Shown: positions 32,898-42,233, numbered from the stretch's first letter. The stretch: DNA of 64,000 nucleotides from Neobacillus niacini (GCF_030817595.1 NZ_JAUSZN010000001.1:5206001-5270000), one strand, 5' to 3'. Translations and numbers: made by a program. Notes: generated from the letters alone by a model not told the origin.

Positions 32898-33368
32898 TTG
32901 GAAATCAAATCATTGATTAATGAAGACTTGATTGAGTTAAATTTGGTAGCGTCTACCCAATTAGAAGTGATTTCTCAATTGGCTTCATTACTCGGACAAC
33001 AAGGAAGAATTAAATCTGTGTCTGCGTTTATTGAGGGTGTATTAGAAAGAGAATCAGAATTTTCAACTGGTTTTGGCAATGGCTTTGCGATTCCTCACTG
33101 CAAAAGCGATACCGTAGAAACAGCAAGTATCATCATTGGGAAAACAACCAATAGCATAGAGTGGAATTCATTGGATGATAAACCTGTTACCTTCATCATC
33201 ATGCTGGCAATTCCATCAGGAGAAGGTGGAACCACGCATTTGCAAATTCTCTCTGCGCTCTCAGGAAAATTAATGGATGATGAGTTTCGTGATCAGCTAA
33301 TGAGCGCTACTCAACCAGAACAAATACTGAATTTATTAGATGGATCGATTACACAAAAAACAAACTAA
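32898..33368 (+). CDS. PTS EIIA component, fructose/mannitol type (module 2)
   Basis: A 156-aa EIIA domain protein. The phospho-accepting His is in FAIPHCKSDTVETASI. The rest follows the PTS_EIIA type 2 pattern, with VLEREXEFSTGFGNGFAIPH before it and VTFIIMLAIPSGEGGTTHLQILSALS after. It takes phosphate from HPr and gives it to the EIIB encoded 18 bp downstream. TTG 32898 is chosen because GAAGGTG lies upstream; an ATG at 32883 has no SD. First gene of the module 2 operon EIIA-EIIB-EIIC-GH38-C69-PRD-glycerate kinase. Confidence 0.88.
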   Translation: MEIKSLINEDLIELNLVASTQLEVISQLASLLGQQGRIKSVSAFIEGVLERESEFSTGFGNGFAIPHCKSDTVETASIIIGKTTNSIEWNSLDDKPVTFIIMLAIPSGEGGTTHLQILSALSGKLMDDEFRDQLMSATQPEQILNLLDGSITQKTN

Positions 33369-33386
33369 GAAAAGGTGGACTTTATC

Positions 33387-33695
33387 ATGAATATTATTGC
33401 AATTACAGCATGCCCAGCAGGGGTAGCACATACAAATATGGCCGCAGCAGCTTTAGAAATGACAGCAAAAAAAATGGGACACAAAATTAAAGTAGAAAAG
33501 CAGGGCGCGATGGGAATTGAAAATTCCATTTCAGCGAAAGATGTTGCAGGTGCACAGGTTCTTATTTTAGCCGTTGATACAGCAATTGCAAAATTAGATC
33601 GTTTTAGTGAAATCCCAACTGTTAAAGTTCCTGTTGCAGAAGCAGTGAAGAATCCACAAGGTTTAATCAATAAAGCGCTTGGGCTTGTAAAATAA
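33387..33695 (+). CDS. PTS EIIB component, fructose type (module 2)
   Basis: A 102-aa EIIB domain with the active-site Cys in IIAITACPAGVAHTNMAAAAL, the fructose-family signature. It corresponds closely to the EIIB segment of the module 1 EIIABC (ITACPAGIAHTYMAAEAL). The ATG at 33387 has AAAGGTGG 8 nt upstream. It passes phosphate to the incoming sugar at the EIIC it is encoded with. Cytosolic. Confidence 0.9.
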   Translation: MNIIAITACPAGVAHTNMAAAALEMTAKKMGHKIKVEKQGAMGIENSISAKDVAGAQVLILAVDTAIAKLDRFSEIPTVKVPVAEAVKNPQGLINKALGLVK

Positions 33696-33715
33696 TCTAA
33701 GAGGTGATATCAACG

Positions 33716-34747
33716 ATGAAAAAAATCCTTGAAGAAGCTAAAACACATTTAATGACTGGTGTTTCCTATATGTTACCGTTTGTTGTTGCCGGGGGATTAC
33801 TCTTAACACTTGGTCTTTTACTAGGCGGCGGCGAACAGGAAACAGGTTTTGCTAAAAAAGCGGTAGAAACAGGAGTTCTAGTTTTCTCCTTAATGGTTCC
33901 GGTAATGGCGGGGTATATGTCTTATTCAATCGCAGATCGACCAGGTATTGCTCCAGGTATGGTCGGCGGATTAATTGCAAATGAAATCGGTGCTGGATTT
34001 TTAGGCGGGATTGTGGCTGGTTTCCTTGCTGGTTATATTGTTAACTTATTGAAGAAAATTCCAATGCACTCATATTTAGCAGCTCTAAAGCCAATTATTG
34101 TCATTCCATTATTAGGTGTTGGTATTGTTTCCTTATTAATGTATATCATTGGTCAGCCAATTGCCCTTGCTTCTAAAGGTTTAGAAGGCTGGTTAACAGC
34201 AATGAGCGGCGGAAATTTATTAATCCTTGGCTTGATTATTGGTGCGATGATGGCAGTTGATATGGGCGGTCCTATTAATAAAGTTGCTTTCGCATTCTGT
34301 GTTGGGATGTTAAATGAAGGAATCTATGCTCCAATGGCTGCATGTTGGATTGGTATTATGACACCACCAATCGGACTAGCTCTTGCAACAAGACTTGCTC
34401 CTAAGAAATTTACAGTGGGAGAAAGAATGAGTGCACTACCTACAACCATTATGGGCGCAACAGGGATTACCGAAGGTGCGATTCCGTTTGCAGTAGGTGC
34501 TCCTCTACAAGTTATTCCATCCATTGTTGTTGGGTCAGCAGTTGGCGGTGCATTAGCACTTGTACTTGGTGCCGAAGCTCCTGTACCGAGTGGCGGCGTA
34601 TTCATTATTCCATTCTTCATTAAGCCAGTAATGTTCTTAATTGCTTTTGTAGTCGGAATTGTTGTAACGGCATTAATGACAGTACTGTTAAAAAAGAATA
34701 TCGAAGAAGAAGAAGAAGAAGTATCTTACACTCAAGAAGCTGTTTAA
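33716..34747 (+). CDS. PTS EIIC component, fructose family (module 2)
   Basis: A 343-aa membrane permease with about 8-10 segments. Family motifs are TGVSYMLPFVVAGGLLLTLG, GAMMAVDMGGPINKVAFAF and GATGITEGAIPF. It is similar in order and motif to the EIIC part of the module 1 protein but encoded alone. The short acidic C-terminus (EEEEEEVSYTQEAV) is unique to it. Start ATG 33716 has GAGGTG upstream. It forms the translocation path with the EIIA and EIIB partners. Confidence 0.9.
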   Translation: MKKILEEAKTHLMTGVSYMLPFVVAGGLLLTLGLLLGGGEQETGFAKKAVETGVLVFSLMVPVMAGYMSYSIADRPGIAPGMVGGLIANEIGAGFLGGIVAGFLAGYIVNLLKKIPMHSYLAALKPIIVIPLLGVGIVSLLMYIIGQPIALASKGLEGWLTAMSGGNLLILGLIIGAMMAVDMGGPINKVAFAFCVGMLNEGIYAPMAACWIGIMTPPIGLALATRLAPKKFTVGERMSALPTTIMGATGITEGAIPFAVGAPLQVIPSIVVGSAVGGALALVLGAEAPVPSGGVFIIPFFIKPVMFLIAFVVGIVVTALMTVLLKKNIEEEEEEVSYTQEAV

Positions 34748-34766
34748 ACTTATAATTCAAATTTCC

Positions 34767-34800
34767 ATGAGGGTACTGTTACAGGGCCCTCATTCTCTTT
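34767..34800 (+). terminator. Hairpin between EIIC and GH38 genes, partial terminator
   Basis: Perfect 7-bp arms ATGAGGG (34767-34773) and CCCTCAT (34787-34793), followed by TCTCTTTAT. Weak; may reduce readthrough into the mannosidase or stabilise the PTS message. Confidence 0.45.
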
Positions 34801-34828
34801 ATAAAAACTGGTCTTGGAGGTTTTTACG

Positions 34829-37459
34829 ATGAAATTTCATGTTATCTCTCATACACATTGGGATCGAGAGTGGCACCAAACCTATCAGCAATATCGTGTG
34901 AAATTAATCCGCTTTATTGACGAATTACTTGAACTTTTAGAAACGACCCCAGCTTATACTTCCTTTTTATTAGATGGACAAACCATTGTCTTAGAAGATT
35001 ATTTGGAAATCAAACCAAAAAATCGCGACCGAATCCATAAGCTTGTAAAAGAAGGACGTCTAGTCATTGGACCTTGGTACATCCAGCCAGATGAGTTTAC
35101 CCCAAGTGGAGAGTCGCTTGTACGTAATTTGTTAATTGGTCAACAAATTGGTGATGAATTTGGTCCTTCGATGCAAATTGGATATTTGCCGGATTCCTTT
35201 GGCCAAGCCGCACAAATTCCACAGGTGTTAAGCGGTTTTGGTATGAATTATGCTTTATTTTGGCGAGGGATTACCAATGAGGAAACCGAAAAGATCGATT
35301 TCTGGTGGGAGGGACCAGACGGATCGAAGGTACTGGCAACCCATCTGCCATTAGGTTATGGAAATGGACGTATGCTTTCAACCGATTTTAAACAAAATTT
35401 AGAAATCATTGATGGGAACCATGACAAATTAAAAGAGATGGTCACTTCTTCAAACATGTTATTAATGTGCGGATTCGACCAAAGGAGTGCTAACAAAGAT
35501 CTTCCTGAGATTATCGCTGAGCTAAATAGTCATTATGCTGAACATGGAAGTGATTTTGAGGTAAGACTAAGCAAATTGCAGGATTATCTTGAAGAAGTTG
35601 AACGGGCAGCGGAAAATCTCGACAACCTTTCTGGTGAATTTAGAAAGGGTAAATATATGCGTGTCCATGTCAGCATTGCCTCGACACGTTTAGATTTGAA
35701 AAAGAAAAACTTTGAGGTTCAAAATTTATATGAAAAATACGTTGAGCCGTTAAACTCTGTTTCATTTTTACTTGGTGACAATTATGATAATGACATTATT
35801 AACAAGGGCTGGAAGTACATGATGCAAAATCATGCCCATGATTCCATTTGTAATGTCTGTACCGATACCACCCATCAAGAAATGGATATGAGGTATGAAT
35901 TTGCCAAGCAGATTGGCGAGTCTGTCCAGAAAACAGCTACAGAGGACTTATTGGGAAAAATTAACTTCCGAGATGAGGGTATTCCGCTCGTGGTCTTCAA
36001 TACGCTTGGGAAAAAAAGAAAGAATCTTGCTGAGGCTACCCTGCATTTAACGTCAAAGGAATTTACTCTTGTTGACACAAAAGGCAATGAAGTTCCTTAT
36101 CAGATTTTAGAAACAAAAGAAGAGAATTTAAATGATAACCAAATCGAAATTGGTGTAAAAAATGAAGATCAATTTGTGTTTATGACAAAAATTAAATTTG
36201 CTGCAGAAGTAGACGGCTTTGGTTTTAGTACCTACTACGTCAAAGAAAAGGCACCAATTGCCAATACGTATGCGGATGTGTTCCAGAATGGCACATTTTT
36301 CAACGAGTTTATGGAAGTGAGCATTGAAAAAAATGGGTCACTCACCATTAAAGAAAAATCGGGTGCAATTTTTAGCGGGTTAAATGTTTTTGAAGAAGGC
36401 GGAAATGCAGGGGATGAATATGATTTCTCACCACCACGTAAAGATACTCTGATTACCACCAAAGAAGCAACACCTGAAATAAAGGTAATTCATAACGGAC
36501 CTATTTATGCGACTGTTAAGATTACGTATCATTTAGAATTCCCGATTGATACAGATGTAAATGGACGTTCAGAAGAAAGGCAAGCTTCTACCATTGAAAC
36601 GTATGTAAGTGTTAATCTTTATGAAGATCGTGTTGATATTCAAACCATCATTGACAATACCGTGAAAAACCATCGTATCCGAGCTCTATTCGATACAGGT
36701 CTCAAAACGAAGACACATATTGCTGATCAGCAATTTGGGACCATTTGTCGTGATAACTACTTAGAACAGGTCGAATACTGGGAGCAGGAAAACTGGGAAG
36801 AAAAATATTATCCGATTTACCCACAGCAGAAATTTGTTGATGTTTCGGATGAGCAAAAAGGAATCGCAATTCTAAATAAAGGGTTGCCTCAATACGAGAT
36901 TTTACATGGTGATAAGCCAACCATTGCAGTAACCCTTCTTGCGGGAACCGATTACATGGGTAAGCAGGATTTAGTGGACCGTCCTGGAAGACGTTCAGGA
37001 TTACATGTGGAAACACCGGATAGTCTATTACTTGGTAAACATGAAATGAACTATTCCATTGTAGCCCATGCAGGTAATGAAATCGAGTCTAATGTAGCAA
37101 GTAAAGCCAATGAATTCACTACTCCATTTGTGACCGTTCCGGTTAATGAGAAGTCAGAATCTGCATCATTAGAGGACCAATCAACGTTCATACGCCTTAA
37201 TAATACAGGTTTGGCACTAAGTGCTGTTAAAAAGTCTGAGAATAATGATAGTTTGTTAGTTCGATTTTACAATACAACCAATCAACCTATTGCCTCAGCA
37301 AGAATCGAAGTAAATCAAGCATTTTTTAAAAATATTATTCTTGTTAATTTGAAAGAAACTCTGCTACCTGAAACTGACAAGAGAATACAAATTAAGAGCA
37401 ATGAAATTAACTTAAAAAACATTAAGCCAAACGAAATCTTTAGTTTTCAATTATCATAA
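34829..37459 (+). CDS. mngB: GH38 alpha-mannosidase, MngB-like (module 2)
   Basis: An 876-aa GH38 enzyme, matching E. coli MngB in length (877). Zinc and catalytic elements are HVISHTHWDREWHQ, IGYLPDSFGQAAQIPQVL and NHAHDSICNVCTDTTHQEM. It aligns along its whole length with the module 1 enzyme but is clearly divergent (many differences even in the core), so it is an old paralogue or a separate acquisition. It begins MKFHVISHTHWD after GGAGG. It lies between EIIC and the C69 hydrolase. The expected substrate is a 6-phosphorylated alpha-mannoside such as mannosylglycerate; preference versus the module 1 enzyme is unknown. Confidence 0.88.
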   Translation: MKFHVISHTHWDREWHQTYQQYRVKLIRFIDELLELLETTPAYTSFLLDGQTIVLEDYLEIKPKNRDRIHKLVKEGRLVIGPWYIQPDEFTPSGESLVRNLLIGQQIGDEFGPSMQIGYLPDSFGQAAQIPQVLSGFGMNYALFWRGITNEETEKIDFWWEGPDGSKVLATHLPLGYGNGRMLSTDFKQNLEIIDGNHDKLKEMVTSSNMLLMCGFDQRSANKDLPEIIAELNSHYAEHGSDFEVRLSKLQDYLEEVERAAENLDNLSGEFRKGKYMRVHVSIASTRLDLKKKNFEVQNLYEKYVEPLNSVSFLLGDNYDNDIINKGWKYMMQNHAHDSICNVCTDTTHQEMDMRYEFAKQIGESVQKTATEDLLGKINFRDEGIPLVVFNTLGKKRKNLAEATLHLTSKEFTLVDTKGNEVPYQILETKEENLNDNQIEIGVKNEDQFVFMTKIKFAAEVDGFGFSTYYVKEKAPIANTYADVFQNGTFFNEFMEVSIEKNGSLTIKEKSGAIFSGLNVFEEGGNAGDEYDFSPPRKDTLITTKEATPEIKVIHNGPIYATVKITYHLEFPIDTDVNGRSEERQASTIETYVSVNLYEDRVDIQTIIDNTVKNHRIRALFDTGLKTKTHIADQQFGTICRDNYLEQVEYWEQENWEEKYYPIYPQQKFVDVSDEQKGIAILNKGLPQYEILHGDKPTIAVTLLAGTDYMGKQDLVDRPGRRSGLHVETPDSLLLGKHEMNYSIVAHAGNEIESNVASKANEFTTPFVTVPVNEKSESASLEDQSTFIRLNNTGLALSAVKKSENNDSLLVRFYNTTNQPIASARIEVNQAFFKNIILVNLKETLLPETDKRIQIKSNEINLKNIKPNEIFSFQLS

Positions 37460-37467
37460 AATATGAG

Positions 37468-37505
37468 GAGATCCCCCTAGAGTTCTTGGGGGAATCTCTT
37501 TCTTT
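37468..37505 (+). terminator. Terminator-like hairpin after the module 2 mannosidase
   Basis: GAGATCCCCC pairs with GGGGGAATCTC around TAGAGTTCTT, followed by TTTCTTTTT. The next gene follows 21 nt later, so this probably attenuates transcription into the C69 and downstream genes. Confidence 0.6.
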
Positions 37506-37525
37506 TTAAATCCGGAGGGATAAAA

Positions 37526-38917
37526 ATGTGTGATAACTTAGTTGTGCTGCCAGATTATACACGTTCGGCTAGTATGTTGGTTGCAAAGAACAGTGACCGA
37601 CCTGCATATGAAAGTCAGCCTCTTGTTTATAATCAGCGTAAATCCTATAAAAGTGAGACCGTGTTACCATTGGCATATGTTGAAATTGCACAAGTCGAGG
37701 AAACCTTTTTATCAATCGGTTCTTCTCCTTATTGGTGTTGGGGCTATGAGCAAGGCATGAATGAATACGGTGTCGCAATTGGGAATGAAGCAATTTTCAC
37801 AAAAGATTTAAAAGTAAGTGCTTCTGACCCAGGGAAACAAAAAGGAATTCTAGGTATGGAGCTTGTCCGCCTAGGTCTTGAAAGAGGGAAAACCGCGAAG
37901 GGTGCTTTAGAGGTGATTACTCAGTTAGTCGAGGAATATGGTCAATGGGGAACTGCTGTGGTTGGAGAAGAGAAGCCTTACAATAATTCTTTTCTTATCG
38001 CAGATTCCAAGGAGGCATGGGTTTTAGAAACAGTTGACCACCAATGGGCAGCTATGAAAATTAAAGAAAAGTTCCATTCGATTTCAAACGAAATGAGTAT
38101 TCGTCAGAAATGGGATTTAACGAGTGAGAAATTCATTGAAAACGCAGTAGAGGCTGGATGGATTGGACCTGGTGAGAATTTTGATGCTGCCTATGCTTAT
38201 ACTGATTTCACGAATGCACTGCAAGTATCCCATATTCGTGTTCAGCGTACAAAGCAATTGCTCGCAGAGAAAAACGGACAAGTTGATGTGAATTGGATTC
38301 AGCGGATTTTACGTGATCATTATGAAGATACTTTCCTAGAAGGCCCATTTTTCAATGCGGCACTTCCAGATTTTCAAACCATTTGTATGCATTCATCTCC
38401 GGCTAATTTTACATGGGGAATCACGGCTTCTTCGACGATATTTGAGCTCCCAAAGGACGAGTGGCATTTACCGTTAATTTGGTGGTCGCCAGCTACTCCA
38501 TGTACGGGTCTTTATCTGCCGATCTTTATGTGTGAGCAAAGTTTTCCGGAATTGCTCTCAAATGCAGGAACAGTCCGTGTCAAAAGTGTCAATCCTACAA
38601 AATCAGCACAAGATCAATCCACAGAGGATTCCTATTGGTGGAAATTCCGTGATCTGCTAGATGAATTAAAAGGGAATGAAAATGGAACTTTATATAGTAA
38701 GAATAAGGAAATCGCTAGAAAAGTATTTGGTCCTTTGGAACAAAAATGGTTAACTTTAATTCGTGACATAGAGGAAGAAGCATCACTTCTTCATAAAGCG
38801 GGTAAACGAAAAGAAGCAATCAGTCTTGTTACTTCTTTTTCAAATGAATGTTTAAAAGAAGCTGTTGAGGCAATTGAGGAAGTCCGAAAGCAGATAAATT
38901 TAGTGTTATCATATTAA
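37526..38917 (+). CDS. C69-family (secernin/PepD-like) Ntn-hydrolase
   Basis: A 463-aa protein starting MCDNLVVLPDYTRSA. Removal of Met would expose Cys2 as the N-terminal nucleophile, the mark of family C69. The conserved VAKNSDRPAYESQP follows; KNSDR is the family signature, and GYEQGMNEYGVAIGNEA fits it. Known members cleave dipeptides or other amide bonds, and several have unknown substrates. SD GGAGGG 8 nt upstream. It lies inside a PTS/GH38/glycerate-kinase operon, where a dipeptidase is unexpected. The likeliest role is hydrolysis of an amide on the imported glycoside or of an amino-acid conjugate (inference). Cytosolic. Confidence 0.82.
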   Translation: MCDNLVVLPDYTRSASMLVAKNSDRPAYESQPLVYNQRKSYKSETVLPLAYVEIAQVEETFLSIGSSPYWCWGYEQGMNEYGVAIGNEAIFTKDLKVSASDPGKQKGILGMELVRLGLERGKTAKGALEVITQLVEEYGQWGTAVVGEEKPYNNSFLIADSKEAWVLETVDHQWAAMKIKEKFHSISNEMSIRQKWDLTSEKFIENAVEAGWIGPGENFDAAYAYTDFTNALQVSHIRVQRTKQLLAEKNGQVDVNWIQRILRDHYEDTFLEGPFFNAALPDFQTICMHSSPANFTWGITASSTIFELPKDEWHLPLIWWSPATPCTGLYLPIFMCEQSFPELLSNAGTVRVKSVNPTKSAQDQSTEDSYWWKFRDLLDELKGNENGTLYSKNKEIARKVFGPLEQKWLTLIRDIEEEASLLHKAGKRKEAISLVTSFSNECLKEAVEAIEEVRKQINLVLSY

Positions 38918-38947
38918 TTTCTTATTCGTTTTAGGGGGAAGGTAGGT

Positions 38948-40912
38948 ATGTTTGTTTTAAACAGCCGTCTTAAGTCATTGATCATAGAATTGCTATCACA
39001 TAAGGAGCCTGTGACAAGTGAATACTTGGCTAAAGTACTCGGTGTCACTTCCCGCACGATAAGAAATGATGTAAAAACGTTAAATCTCGAGTTCAAAAAA
39101 ATAGGTGTTCAGATTGAGGCTAGTCGTGGTGTTGGCTATTTTATTGATCATGCTCTTGGTCAGCAGGTTACAGAGTTAATCGAAGAACTCTTTATGCTGC
39201 AAGAGGAGGAACATGGAAACACACCAGTCCTGCCAGAGGAAAGAATACTATATATTTTAAAAAGAATTATCATGACGGATGATTTCATTGCTGCTGAACA
39301 GCTGGCAAATGAACTATTTGTCAGTAAATCTACTGTCGATAATGATTTGAAGCAGGTAGAAAAGCTTCTTGAAAAATATGACCTGAAACTTTTTAAAAAG
39401 CAAAACTACGGAATCAAGCTGTTAGGAAACGAAATGAATATTCGTTTTTGTTTATCTGAAAGTCTAGCGAATAGGAAAAATGAACAAGCTGAGCTTGAAA
39501 ATGAGATTATCGCAGATGTGAATATTGATGAAATAAAGGCTATTACAAAGGAATATATTGAAGAGTTGTCTTTTAGCATGGCTGAACTGCAACTCAATAA
39601 CTTAGTAATCCATATCGCTATTGCCATACAGAGAATTAAAAAAGGGAAAAATGTTGAAGCCGGTTCCATTAAACTCGACCAATTGGAAAATCAGGTAGAA
39701 TACGAGGTTGCGACTAAAATTGTAAAGTCAATTGAGGATAAATATGCGATAAAAATTCCTTTAGGGGAAGTCGCATATATTACGATTCATTTACTTGGTG
39801 CGAAACACTTTGAAAATAAGGATTTTCACCAATCGGACTTTGTTGAGTTGGTTGGGGGAAGTCACTATCAATTAGTGGCAAATATCCTCTCAGAAATTAA
39901 TCGGGTATACCGGATTGATTTGCGAGAGGATCGTGAGCTTATATATGGATTGGGACTGCATTTACGTTCGGCGATTAACCGCTTAAAATATCGAATGAAT
40001 CTGAGGAATCCGATGTTAACGGAAATTAAAAGGAATTACCCCTTCTCATTTGAGCTTGGCATTGTGGCTGCGGAAATCATTCAAAATAACAGTGAGCTTG
40101 TCGTAAACGAGGATGAAATTGGTTATATTGCGATTCATTTAGAAGCAGCCGTTGAGCGAATGAAGAATAAGAAGCGCCGTCAGATGAAGCGGGTAGCCAT
40201 CGTATGCGCATCCGGTTTAGGTACGGCTAAGCTTCTAGCTGCTAGTGTGGAAAGCGTATTTTCGGGAATTGACATAGTCGGCACATATCCTTCCTACTCA
40301 ATCGGGGATATCAAAAAGGAAGAGGTTGATTTAATTTTAAGTACGATTCCAATTCGACAGGAAAGCCCGATCCCATTCCTTCATATAAATGCAATATTAA
40401 CGGAAAAGGACATTGAAAAGGTAAGAGAGCATATAACTAGTAAGTTTCTCAATGAAGATAATAGTAAATCATTAAAGAAACTTCAAAATTTATTTAGTGA
40501 TGAGTTGTTTTTTACCGAGGTTGATAAAAAGACTCCAAATGAAATTATTAAATCATTAAGTACAGTCCTTAATATTAAGGGGTATGTCGACGATTCTTTT
40601 CAACGTTCAGTTTTGGAACGGGAGGAAATATCCCCTACTTCAATCGGAAACCTTGTGGCCATCCCTCATCCATTAAAGCCGAACGCTCTTGGTTCCTGTA
40701 TTGCAATAGGAATCCTAAAGAAACCAGTTAAATGGGGAGAACATACTGTCCAACTGATACTTTTATTGGCTTTAAATGAAAAAGACAAGGAAGAGTTTGG
40801 CCATCTATTTAATCATATATGGAAGCTTGTTCAAAATAAAAAATTGGTTGATGAGCTTTGTATGAAGGAGAAATTCGAAGATTTTATCGGTCTATTTTAC
40901 TCAATAAAGTAA
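38948..40912 (+). CDS. PRD-containing PTS-controlled transcriptional regulator (MtlR/LicR type)
   Basis: A 654-aa regulator. HTH_11 at the N-terminus (SEYLAKVLGVTSRTIRNDVKTLN), a second HTH/Mga-like region (~95-150, ANELFVSKSTVDNDLKQVEKLLEK), two PRDs (about 175-285 and 290-400) with candidate phospho-His in FLVIHIAIAIQR, ITIHLLGAKH, GLHLRSAIN and AIHLEAAVE-type motifs, an EIIB-like domain with Cys in IVCASGLGTAKLL, and an EIIA domain with His in LVAIPHPLKP. DNA binding is tuned by phosphorylation from HPr and the module 2 EIIB. It is encoded in the operon it most likely activates. Start ATG 38948 has a GGGGGAAGG SD. Confidence 0.88.
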   Translation: MFVLNSRLKSLIIELLSHKEPVTSEYLAKVLGVTSRTIRNDVKTLNLEFKKIGVQIEASRGVGYFIDHALGQQVTELIEELFMLQEEEHGNTPVLPEERILYILKRIIMTDDFIAAEQLANELFVSKSTVDNDLKQVEKLLEKYDLKLFKKQNYGIKLLGNEMNIRFCLSESLANRKNEQAELENEIIADVNIDEIKAITKEYIEELSFSMAELQLNNLVIHIAIAIQRIKKGKNVEAGSIKLDQLENQVEYEVATKIVKSIEDKYAIKIPLGEVAYITIHLLGAKHFENKDFHQSDFVELVGGSHYQLVANILSEINRVYRIDLREDRELIYGLGLHLRSAINRLKYRMNLRNPMLTEIKRNYPFSFELGIVAAEIIQNNSELVVNEDEIGYIAIHLEAAVERMKNKKRRQMKRVAIVCASGLGTAKLLAASVESVFSGIDIVGTYPSYSIGDIKKEEVDLILSTIPIRQESPIPFLHINAILTEKDIEKVREHITSKFLNEDNSKSLKKLQNLFSDELFFTEVDKKTPNEIIKSLSTVLNIKGYVDDSFQRSVLEREEISPTSIGNLVAIPHPLKPNALGSCIAIGILKKPVKWGEHTVQLILLLALNEKDKEEFGHLFNHIWKLVQNKKLVDELCMKEKFEDFIGLFYSIK

Positions 40913-40926
40913 AAGGAATGAATGCT

Positions 40927-42054
40927 ATGAAAGTTGTTATTGCACCAGATTCATTTAAAGAGAGTTTATCTGCCTATGAAGTTGCGGTTGCCGTTGAGCA
41001 AGGATTTCGTGAAGTTTTTCCAGAAGCTGAATGTGTAAAGGTACCGATGGCTGATGGAGGGGAAGGTCTTGTTCATTCCTTAGTGGATGCATTGGATGGA
41101 AAGGTCATTACACAAAGAGTAACAGGACCACTCGGTGAAAAGGTAGAAGGATTCTTTGGGTTAATTCATGATGGAAAAACTGCTGTCATTGAAATGGCAG
41201 CAGCTGCAGGATTACATTTAGTATCACAAGAAGCTCGAAATCCCTTACAGACAACAACCTTTGGTGTTGGCGAATTAATCTTAGCCGCTCTTGATTACAA
41301 GGTTGAACGAATTATTCTTGGTCTTGGTGGAAGTTCGACCAATGATGGAGGGGCAGGGATGGTCCAAGCATTAGGTGGAAAATTGCTGAACGTCAGCGGG
41401 TGTGAAATTAGCTTTGGCGGAGGAGCTTTAGCAAATTTACATTCTATCAATTTAGAAGGTTTTGATGTAAGGCTGAAGGATGTAGGTTTTGAAGTGGCTT
41501 GTGATGTGGAGAACCCGTTACTAGGAGAAGAAGGCGCATCTGCCGTATTTGGTCCACAAAAGGGAGCAACAGCTCAAATGGTTCGTGTGCTCGATCAGAA
41601 TCTACGCCATTTTGCAAGTGTGATAGAAAAAGAGTTAGGTAAGTCAGTAAGTGATATGCCCGGTGCAGGTGCAGCAGGAGGTTTGGGTGCAGGACTAATC
41701 GCTTTCCTCCCTTGTCAGCTGCGAAAGGGAATTCACATTGTAGTGGAGGCCACGGGCTTAGAAAATCATATTAAAGATGCTGCACTCGTGATAACTGGAG
41801 AAGGTAAAATCGATAGCCAAACCATTTACGGAAAAACTCCTATCGGCGTCGCTGCAGTAGCACGTAAACATAACATACCTGTCATCGCACTAACCGGAAC
41901 ACTCGGACCAGGCTACGAAGCCGTCTATCAACATGGAATCAATACCGTCTTCAGCATAGTCCCTGGAATAACCACACTAGAAAATGCACTCGAAAATGCA
42001 TACCAAAACATCGTCAGCACCACCAGAAACATGGCTAGCTTACTAGCGATATAA
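40927..42054 (+). CDS. Glycerate kinase, GarK/GlxK family (module 2)
   Basis: A 375-aa paralogue of the 31263-32399 gene. It has KVVIAPDSFKESLSAYEVAVAV, PMADGGEGLVHSL, GLGGSSTNDGGAGMVQALGG, MPGAGAAGGLGAGL and ITGEGKIDSQTIYGKTP. It phosphorylates glycerate. AAAGGA lies 9 nt before the ATG at 40927. Its start is 15 bp beyond the PRD-regulator stop, so it closes the module 2 operon. A second glycerate kinase inside the second PTS/GH38 unit shows that this unit too produces glycerate. A terminator hairpin follows after a repeat element. Confidence 0.92.
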   Translation: MKVVIAPDSFKESLSAYEVAVAVEQGFREVFPEAECVKVPMADGGEGLVHSLVDALDGKVITQRVTGPLGEKVEGFFGLIHDGKTAVIEMAAAAGLHLVSQEARNPLQTTTFGVGELILAALDYKVERIILGLGGSSTNDGGAGMVQALGGKLLNVSGCEISFGGGALANLHSINLEGFDVRLKDVGFEVACDVENPLLGEEGASAVFGPQKGATAQMVRVLDQNLRHFASVIEKELGKSVSDMPGAGAAGGLGAGLIAFLPCQLRKGIHIVVEATGLENHIKDAALVITGEGKIDSQTIYGKTPIGVAAVARKHNIPVIALTGTLGPGYEAVYQHGINTVFSIVPGITTLENALENAYQNIVSTTRNMASLLAI

Positions 42055-42070
42055 TTACGGTGCCAATTTT

Positions 42071-42115
42071 GGTGCCTGTCACCGCTCGTGGACACTGTCC
42101 ACCTGAGGCGGACAG
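42071..42115. repeat. Dispersed palindromic element, copy D
   Basis: GGTGCCTGTCACC, then GCTCGTGGACACTGTCC, ACCTGAGGC, GGACAG. It lies 17 bp after the glycerate kinase stop and before its terminator. Confidence 0.9.
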
Positions 42116-42140
42116 TTCTGTTGTTTGTGATTTTAAAAAT

Positions 42141-42178
42141 AAAAAAGGGAAACGATCTTGATTGTTTTCCTTTTTTTC
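42141..42178 (+). terminator. Terminator of module 2
   Basis: AAAAAAGGGAAAC (42141-42153) pairs with GTTTTCCTTTTTT with one mismatch, followed by T. Confidence 0.8.
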
Positions 42179-42219
42179 TAGTTTATATAAATTTTATTAA
42201 TCACACGTATATATAATGA

Positions 42220-42233
42220 TTAAAGCGTTTTGA
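42220..42233 (+). promoter_or_regulatory. cre-like site upstream of the ROK/manA unit
   Basis: TTAAAGCGTTTTGA matches the cre consensus at 12 of 14 positions and lies 37 bp before the ROK start codon. Confidence 0.4.
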
